A DNA stretch of 64,000 nt from Candidatus Promineifilum breve (GTDB taxonomy: Bacteria; Chloroflexota; Anaerolineae; Promineifilales; Promineifilaceae): positions 2,024,726 through 2,088,725 of the forward strand of contig NZ_LN890655.1 of the NCBI RefSeq assembly GCF_900066015.1. The letters are read 5' to 3'. Positions 59,119 through 64,000 of the stretch are shown piece by piece. The position numbers and the translations under genes are program-made. The stretch's first letter is position 1. Each line of letters begins with the position of its first letter. The notes below the pieces were generated by a model, which worked only from the letters and a program-made list of their open reading frames with translations, was not told where the DNA came from and did no database searches.

Positions 59119-60270
59119 TCAGAACTCGCGCAGGAGCTGCACATGGCCGCGCAAAGCCTCGGCCATCTGGTCGAGGCGGATGCATTCGCCGGCGGTGTGG
59201 GCCATCTCTTCGTCGCCGGGGGCGAAGCCGAGGACGGGGATGCCATACAGCGCCAGATGGCGGCCGTCGGTGGCGAAGCGGTAGCGCGTCAGCTCGACCT
59301 CGCGCCCCATCCCCCGCCCCAGCGCCGCCCGCGCCCGCGCCACCAGCGGGCTATCGGGCGGGGTATAGAAGCCGGCGATGGGCGCGGACGAGGGGGCCAT
59401 CGTCGTCGGCTCCATGCCGTCTTCGTAGCTCAGCGTATGGGCGCTCGGCCCGGCCAGCCGGTCGATGAAGACGCGCAGGCTATCGACGCTCTCGGCCGCG
59501 GTGCGAACATCGAGCAGCACCCGCGTCCAGGCCGGGATGACGTTGGTGCTGGTCGTATCGACCTTGACGATGGTCGGGGCCACGGTCGTGGGGCCGAGCA
59601 CCGGATGGACGCCCAGTTCGCCCACCGCCCCTTGCAGCCGCTCCAGGAACGCCGCCAGGGCATAGTTGGGGTTGTCGGCGCGCTCCGGGGCGCTGGCGTG
59701 GGCCGAGCGGCCGTGGAACGTCAGCCAGAACTGGACGATGCCGCGATGGCCCACGGCCAGCGTATTGGATGACGGCTCCCCCAGGATGACCAGTTCCACC
59801 GGATAATCGAGATGTTCGGCCCAATAGAGCGCCCCCGCGCCGCCGACCTCTTCCTCGACCACACCGCAGAACACCACGTCGCGACGTGGGCGCTCCCCGG
59901 CCCGCAGCAGCCCGGCGGCGCTGTAGACCTGCACCGCCAGCGGCCCCTTGATGTCACACGCGCCGCGGCCGACCAGGCGGCCGTCTTGCACCACGGCGGC
60001 GAACGGCGGCGACGGCCACAGCGCCGGATCGCCGGGATCGACGTGGTCGAGGTGGGTATTGAGGGCCAGCGCCGGCAGGCTACGGTCGTGGCCGAACACG
60101 CGGCCGTAGACGTTGCCGCGGGCGTCGCCCCACACTTCGTCGTAGCCCAACCGGCGCAATTCGTCGGCGATGACGGCGGCGATGGCCGCCTCGGCGCCGG
60201 GCATACTCGGCGTGCGGATCAGGCGTTGGGCAAAGTCCAGGCAGTCGGCTTGTAGCTGTTCCCAGTCCAC
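59119..60270 (-). CDS. M20-family metallopeptidase (ArgE/DapE-like)
   Basis: A 383-residue protein. Metal-site signatures: ALNTHLDHVDPGDP (His, Asp), GRGACDIKGPLAVQVYS (bridging Asp), VVEEEVGGAGALY (catalytic and metal Glu) and late MAHTAGECI (His). A dimerisation domain sits between (GIVQFWLTFHGRSAHAS). Hydrolyses peptides or acylated amino acids. It lies 3 bp after the next M20 gene on the same strand, so both are one operon. Substrate unknown. Confidence 0.92.
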   Translation of the reverse strand: MDWEQLQADCLDFAQRLIRTPSMPGAEAAIAAVIADELRRLGYDEVWGDARGNVYGRVFGHDRSLPALALNTHLDHVDPGDPALWPSPPFAAVVQDGRLVGRGACDIKGPLAVQVYSAAGLLRAGERPRRDVVFCGVVEEEVGGAGALYWAEHLDYPVELVILGEPSSNTLAVGHRGIVQFWLTFHGRSAHASAPERADNPNYALAAFLERLQGAVGELGVHPVLGPTTVAPTIVKVDTTSTNVIPAWTRVLLDVRTAAESVDSLRVFIDRLAGPSAHTLSYEDGMEPTTMAPSSAPIAGFYTPPDSPLVARARAALGRGMGREVELTRYRFATDGRHLALYGIPVLGFAPGDEEMAHTAGECIRLDQMAEALRGHVQLLREF

Positions 60271-60273
60271 GTA

Positions 60274-61536
60274 TTATGCTCCCGCCGCGCCCACGCCGCC
60301 GGCGGCCACCAGGCGGACGATGGCGTCGATATTCAGCAGCGCCTTGGGCACGAACGACGAGGCCAGCGCGTACTCCTGATCCTTGCTGCCGTCGGCGCTG
60401 CGCTCCGAGGAGTGGGCGTTGCCCCCCTCCGGGCCGAGGCCGTCGATGGTCGGCAGCAGATCCCACAGCCAGTTGCCGTCACTGAGGCCGCCGCGCGCCT
60501 GCCGGGCCACCGCGCCCAGGCCTAGTTCGGCCGCCGCCGCGTTCCACACCGCCAGCAGGTCGAAGGTGGCCTCGTTGGGCGGCCAGGGTTGCCAGCGCCC
60601 CTCCAGTTGCACATCAACGCGGCAGGGGTAGCCGTCATCGGCGCTGCGCACGCTGCAAAACTCGTTGAGGGCCAGCATTTGGGCCACGCCGTCCTCGAAG
60701 GCGACGGTGTCGAAGGCGCGCATCTCGACGCTGGCCGCCGCCTGATGGGGCACGCGGTTCATCACCGTGCCGCCCAGCACCGTGCCCACGTTGAAGGTCA
60801 GGCCGCGGCTATAGTCGGTGAAGCCGGCGATCTGGCGGATGACGTCGGCCAGTTGCACGATGGCGTTGGCGCCCTTGTCGTGGGCCGCACCGGCATGAGA
60901 GCCGCGCCCCTCGACGGTGATGTGATAGCGGGCCATACCCTTGCGGGCCGTGACCAGTTGGTATTGGCCGTTTTCCACGTCGCCACCCTCGAAGACCAGC
61001 GCCGCCAGCGCGCCGTCCAGCCGCTCGCGGGCCAGCGCGCCGAAGTCGGGGGCCAGGATTTCCTCGGCGGCATTGAGCAAGATATGCCAGGTGACGCCCT
61101 CGAAGACGGCCGGGTAGAAGTGGCGCAGCCCGTCGAGCACCATGTAGATCATCACCGTGCCGCCCTTGATATCGACCGAGCCGGGGCCGTAGATGCGGTC
61201 GCCGACGATGCGGAAGGTGAAGTCGTTGGATTGCTCCTCGGCCGAGGGGAAGACGGTATCGAGGTGGGAGATGAGGCCGATGGTCGGGCCGCCCGGTTGC
61301 CCGTCGCGGCTCAGGACGAGGTGGCGGCCATAGCGAAAATCAGGCGAGGGCACGAAATCGGCCGCGAAACCGAGCGGCGCGAATAGCTCGGCCGTCAGCT
61401 TGCCCACGGCGTTGACGCCCCGGGCGTTGAGCGTGAAGCTGTTCAGCGCGACCATCTGGTGCAGCAGATCGAGATAGAAGGTCAGATGATGTTGCAGGAA
61501 ATCATGAAGTGACGGATGGGGATCGGTGGCGTTCAT
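60274..61536 (-). CDS. M20-family metallopeptidase (carboxypeptidase G2-like)
   Basis: A 420-residue protein from ATG 61536 (AGAGG upstream). Signatures: IGLISHLDTVFPSAEE (His, Asp), GPGSVDIKGGTVMIYMVL (bridging Asp), LLNAAEEILAPD (Glu pair), VFEGGDVENGQY, and GRGSHAGAAHDKGANAI with late GNAHSSERSADGS (His). Resembles the glutamate carboxypeptidase/CPG2 subgroup. First gene of the two-gene M20 operon. Divergent from ssb. Confidence 0.92.
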   Translation of the reverse strand: MNATDPHPSLHDFLQHHLTFYLDLLHQMVALNSFTLNARGVNAVGKLTAELFAPLGFAADFVPSPDFRYGRHLVLSRDGQPGGPTIGLISHLDTVFPSAEEQSNDFTFRIVGDRIYGPGSVDIKGGTVMIYMVLDGLRHFYPAVFEGVTWHILLNAAEEILAPDFGALARERLDGALAALVFEGGDVENGQYQLVTARKGMARYHITVEGRGSHAGAAHDKGANAIVQLADVIRQIAGFTDYSRGLTFNVGTVLGGTVMNRVPHQAAASVEMRAFDTVAFEDGVAQMLALNEFCSVRSADDGYPCRVDVQLEGRWQPWPPNEATFDLLAVWNAAAAELGLGAVARQARGGLSDGNWLWDLLPTIDGLGPEGGNAHSSERSADGSKDQEYALASSFVPKALLNIDAIVRLVAAGGVGAAGA

Positions 61537-61648
61537 GCCTCTGTTATAGCACAACTTTGCCCGCCCTGACAGGGGGGCGGACACCGTTTTTGGCGGGAAC
61601 AATGGCGCTCAAACGCCCCACTGTCCGGCCTATTATCAGACTAAACGC

Positions 61649-61677
61649 TTGCATTTTAAGAACATCTGTGCTATACT
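61649..61677 (+). promoter_or_regulatory. Sigma-70 promoter of ssb
   Basis: TTGCAT (61649-61654), 17-bp spacer, TATACT (61672-61677), leaving a leader of about 110 nt. Confidence 0.7.
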
Positions 61678-61793
61678 CTGTTGTAGCTACGCAACAAATG
61701 GAACGTTTGCGGAGAATATGCTACTATTTGCCTTGGCGGCTTCGAGGACACCTCGGCCGAAATGCGCAAGGCACAACTTAAGGAGAATCGCAA

Positions 61794-62237
61794 ATGTATC
61801 AGAAAATCGTGATTGTGGGACGTCTTGGCCGAGACCCAGACATGAGATACATGCCGGATGGCACGGCCGTGACCAGCATGAATGTCGCCACCGACCGACG
61901 ATGGACCGACAAGGCCACCGGCCAACCCACGCAAGAAACCACGTGGTTCCGCGTGTCGGTTTGGGGACGACAGGCAGAGACGGCTAATCAGTACCTTAGC
62001 AAGGGCAAGATGGTCCTGATTGAGGGACATTTAAGACCCGATCCGCAAACTGGTTCCCCCAAAATGTATACCCGTCAGGACGGGACAATGGGCACATCTT
62101 TTGAGGTAACGGCCGAGCTTGTCCGTTTCCTGAGCGGCCGTGAAGATGGCGGCGGCGCCAGCGGCTATGACGACCGCGCTTCTTCCGGCGGCGGCGGCAA
62201 GCCCGCGGCCCAGGAAGAAGACGATATTCCCTTCTAG
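61794..62237 (+). CDS. ssb: Single-stranded DNA-binding protein
   Basis: A 147-residue protein; AAGGAG precedes the ATG. OB fold: KIVIVGRLGRDPDMRYMPDG, TTWFRVSVWGRQAETANQYL, KGKMVLIEGHLRPDPQTG. A Gly/Ser-rich linker leads to the C-terminal tip EEDDIPF, the acidic tail that recruits repair and replication proteins. Single gene with its own promoter, not next to rpsF/rpsR as is common. Confidence 0.97.
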   Translation: MYQKIVIVGRLGRDPDMRYMPDGTAVTSMNVATDRRWTDKATGQPTQETTWFRVSVWGRQAETANQYLSKGKMVLIEGHLRPDPQTGSPKMYTRQDGTMGTSFEVTAELVRFLSGREDGGGASGYDDRASSGGGGKPAAQEEDDIPF

Positions 62238-62263
62238 CCCCAGGTTCAACGACAAAGCGTAAA

Positions 62264-62384
62264 GGGTAGCAAGTGGCGGGTAGCGAGTGGCGAGTGGCGA
62301 CTTGCTACCCGCCACCCGCTACTCGCCACCCGCTACTCGCGACCCGCTACTCGCCACCCGCTATTCGCCACCCGCCACCCGCCC
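62264..62384. repeat. GTGGCGG heptamer palindrome, longest copy
   Basis: AGTGGCG/GTAGCGA units, then about ten complementary CGCCACC/CGCTACT units. Fills the gap between convergent ssb and arsM and extends into the end of arsM, supplying its last residues and stop. Confidence 0.9.
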
Positions 62385-63164
62385 CGTCACCCGCGCGCTG
62401 AACAGACGCGCCGGGCCGCTCTCGGCCGGCAGGCCGGCCAGTTCCACCCCCGGCTCAGCCTTATCCACAATCGACACGTCCACGAAGCCCGCGGCGCGCA
62501 TGGCCGCGGCATAGGCCGCTACGTCCTCGGCCCCGCTGACGCAGCCGGCCCAGGCCGAACGGTCGGCCCGCTCCTCGGCGGTGAATTGCCCGCGCGTCAT
62601 CATATCCGACACGGCCACGCGCCCGCCCGGTCGCAACACGCGATAGGCCTCGCGGAAGACGGCCGCCTTGTCGGGGCTGAGATTGATGACGCAGTTGGAC
62701 AGAATCACGTCCACCGAGTCATCGGCCACGGGCAAGGCCTCGATGAAGCCGTGGCGAAATTCGACGTTGGATAGTCCCACGGCGGCCTTGTTGCGCTCAG
62801 CCTTGGCCAGCATCTCCGGCGTCATGTCCACGCCGATGACGTGGCCGCCCGGCCCCACCTGCCGCGCGGCCATGAAGGCATCGATGCCGCCGCCGGAGCC
62901 GAGGTCGAGCACCGTCTGCCCCGGCCGCAGCCCGGCGAGGGTAATCGGGTCGCCGCAACCCAGCGACAGGCCGGTCACCTCCTGCGGCAGCCAGCTCGTG
63001 TCGGCGCTATACAGGTTGCCATAGAGCGCATCGAGCGAGACGTCAACCGTCGCGCCGCAACAATCGCTGTCGCTGGAGCAACAACCGGCGTCACCGCCCG
63101 CCTCGGCCAGACGGCCGTACCGCTCGCGCACTGCTTCGTGAATCTGTTCTTTCTCCGGGGTCAT
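62361..63164 (-). CDS. arsM: Arsenite S-adenosylmethionine methyltransferase
   Basis: A 267-residue protein from ATG 63164 (GAGGT 8 nt before); ATG 63179 would add five residues. SAM motif [17 protein letters not shown], then [14 protein letters not shown]. Arsenic-binding cysteines of the ArsM family: an N-terminal CC pair (two CC in [16 protein letters not shown]), NCVINL and WAGCVSGA. Methylates As(III) in steps to volatile or less toxic species. Follows arsR on the same strand with an ArsR-type palindrome between them. The C-terminal residues (GRVAGGE) come from heptamer repeat DNA. Confidence 0.94.
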   Translation of the reverse strand: MTPEKEQIHEAVRERYGRLAEAGGDAGCCSSDSDCCGATVDVSLDALYGNLYSADTSWLPQEVTGLSLGCGDPITLAGLRPGQTVLDLGSGGGIDAFMAARQVGPGGHVIGVDMTPEMLAKAERNKAAVGLSNVEFRHGFIEALPVADDSVDVILSNCVINLSPDKAAVFREAYRVLRPGGRVAVSDMMTRGQFTAEERADRSAWAGCVSGAEDVAAYAAAMRAAGFVDVSIVDKAEPGVELAGLPAESGPARLFSARVTGRVAGGE

Positions 63165-63179
63165 TTCCTCATACCTCAT

Positions 63180-63195
63180 ATTGATATATATCGAT
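63180..63195. promoter_or_regulatory. ArsR-type operator between arsR and arsM
   Basis: ATTGATATATATCGAT, a near-perfect AT-rich palindrome in a GC-rich genome, next to the arsM start. A matching ATCGATAT half lies at 63553-63560 at the arsR start. AT-rich palindromes of this type are the usual ArsR-family sites. Confidence 0.7.
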
Positions 63196-63215
63196 GGGTG
63201 GCGGCAAAAAATTTT

Positions 63216-63554
63216 CTAGCCGGCGTTGACGGTAATTTTGTCCACACCCACGTCCACACGCTCCGGGGCGAACACGCGCATGATCTGGCCGCAGCAGACG
63301 GCCACCTTGGCCTGATCGAGCGAGTAGAACACCTGCTTGCCTTCGCGCCGCACGTAGACGAGACCGGCCTCGCGCAGCACAGCCAGGTGGTGGGAGACGG
63401 TCGGCTGGCCGACGCCGCCCAGTTCCTCGACGATGTCGCCCACGCACAGCCAGCGGCAACACAGCAGGCTCATCACCCGTTGCCGCGTTTCGTCGGCCAT
63501 CGCCTTGGCGAAGATCACCGGATCGGCCGTGCTACCCATCACATTGACGTTCAT
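63216..63554 (-). CDS. arsR: ArsR-family arsenic-responsive repressor
   Basis: A 112-residue winged-helix protein (FAKAMADETRQRVMSLL, DIVEELGGVGQPTVSHHLAV, LVYVRREGKQVFYSL). Metal-binding Cys candidates are LLCCRWLCV near the N-terminal helix and VAVCCGQIM near the end, rather than the E. coli CVC motif. Promoter at 63565-63592 leaves only about 10 nt from the -10 to the ATG, so the message is nearly leaderless. Should repress itself and arsM until As(III) binds. Confidence 0.94.
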   Translation of the reverse strand: MNVNVMGSTADPVIFAKAMADETRQRVMSLLCCRWLCVGDIVEELGGVGQPTVSHHLAVLREAGLVYVRREGKQVFYSLDQAKVAVCCGQIMRVFAPERVDVGVDKITVNAG

Positions 63555-63564
63555 CGATATGTTT

Positions 63565-63592
63565 ATTATACAAATGGCGAAAGGAATGTCAA
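63565..63592 (-). promoter_or_regulatory. Promoter of arsR
   Basis: Reverse strand: TTGACA (63587-63592), 16-bp spacer, TATAAT (63565-63570), both full consensus. Confidence 0.82.
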
Positions 63593-63607
63593 TACACCGG
63601 AGAGATC

Positions 63608-63646
63608 AATCCGTCCCATCCGTGAAATCCGTGCCCATCCGTGGTT
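63608..63646. repeat. ATCCGTG repeat fragment
   Basis: AATCCGTCCCATCCGTGAAATCC and similar units; same ATCCGTG family as 42104-42205, one arm only, downstream of hom. Confidence 0.7.
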
Positions 63647-64000
63647 AATTCATTCTCCGGTTCAACTCCAGCAAATCGCTCAGCACCCCATAGCCCGTCT
63701 CCACCCGCCCCGCGCCGGGGCCGGTAATGGTCACCTCGCCCAGCAGCTTGGTGACGAAGGTGACGGCGTTCATGGCCCCGGAGACGGAGGCCAGCGGGTG
63801 GCTCTGCGGCAGGCGAATCGGCCGCACACTGGCCTTCACCATGTCCGGCGCGCGCTCCACCCAGCCGACCAGCTTCCACACCTCGCCCACCTTCTGGGCC
63901 CGGACGATGTCCTTGCTGGTCAGTTCGCGGATGCCCTCGCGCTCCACGTTGGCCAGCTTGAGGGGTATGCCCAGCAGCAGATTGGCCAGGATGACGATCT
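63645..64000 (-). CDS. hom: Homoserine dehydrogenase, C-terminal part (continues past right edge)
   Basis: 118 C-terminal residues seen. KIVILANLLLG-like opening (IVILANLLLGIPLKLANVER), then EGIRELTSKDIVRAQKVG, the catalytic-domain pattern of homoserine dehydrogenases, and ATFVTKLLGEVTITGPGAG (MNAVTFVTK here), where GPGAG is the family's typical late motif. Makes homoserine for Thr, Met and Ile synthesis. No ACT domain: the frame stops shortly after GPGAGRVETGYGVLSDLL. Reads off the right edge. Confidence 0.9.
   Translation of the reverse strand, partial: IVILANLLLGIPLKLANVEREGIRELTSKDIVRAQKVGEVWKLVGWVERAPDMVKASVRPIRLPQSHPLASVSGAMNAVTFVTKLLGEVTITGPGAGRVETGYGVLSDLLELNRRMN

Noticed and set aside
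62264-62384. Possible CRISPR array
   Set aside because: Units are 7 bp, nearly contiguous and palindromic overall; no spacers of equal length and no cas genes.

Overview
The window (about 65% GC) looks like a chromosomal segment of an uncultured or little-studied Chloroflexota bacterium, probably Anaerolineae or a relative. This is inferred from gene content and style: multi-gene runs of GT-C membrane glycosyltransferases, two DUF308 membrane proteins, many secreted proteins with Thr/Pro linkers, a sortase, a T-box in front of thrS, and extreme loading with short palindromic repeats. No rRNA or other decisive marker is present, so the phylum call is moderate.

Layout. 1-4.35 kb (minus): the start of an unknown gene, a 7-TM/Thr-Pro-repeat/TPR protein, and a translationally coupled pair of an AbrB-like small protein and a C39-like cysteine peptidase. 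4.5-15.5 kb (plus): molybdopterin oxidoreductase plus NuoN, DUF1269 protein, glycogen phosphorylase, DUF308 protein, a secreted Thr-rich protein, and a phospholipase D-like lipoprotein. 15.6-33.1 kb (minus): HerA-like ATPase, CPBP protease, a SWIM zinc-finger gene behind a probable attenuator, a three-gene operon of GT-C membrane glycosyltransferases, the infC-rpmI-rplT translation operon, a second DUF308 protein, a sortase pair, and a fourth GT-C protein coupled to a methyltransferase. 33.2-35.6 kb (plus): ECF sigma factor, zinc-finger anti-sigma factor and a bactofilin-like membrane protein, with a sigma-W-type promoter in front. 36-39.7 kb: HD-domain protein, a secreted GH113-like glycosidase, and a BrnT/BrnA toxin-antitoxin pair. 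39.8-44.1 kb: a consensus promoter and threonine T-box followed by two tandem, diverged threonyl-tRNA synthetase genes. 44-51.2 kb: a secreted helical protein, FMN alpha-hydroxy-acid oxidase, class B PBP, beta-propeller protein and a PIN/AbrB pair. 51.3-57.9 kb (plus): tRNA-Val(GAC), DUF1801 protein, two large unknowns, pyruvate kinase, glycerophosphodiesterase and a diacylglycerol-kinase-like protein. 57.9-64 kb: a candidate structured RNA, MntR/IdeR-type regulator, two M20 peptidases, ssb, arsM-arsR and the 3' part of homoserine dehydrogenase.

The strongest unexplained signal is repeat biology. At least eight families of short palindromic or heptamer/octamer-iterated repeats occur between genes, act as terminators, supply stop codons, and sit in frame inside membrane-protein genes. 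In the GT-C paralogs different repeat families occupy the same inter-helix loops, so these loops look like tolerated landing sites. A second theme is regulation readable from the DNA: several TTGACA-N16/17-TATAAT promoters, some placed only 6-10 nt from an ATG (leaderless or nearly so), an AUU-started infC, a T-box, and a tiny leader ORF abutting an intrinsic terminator upstream of the SWIM gene.
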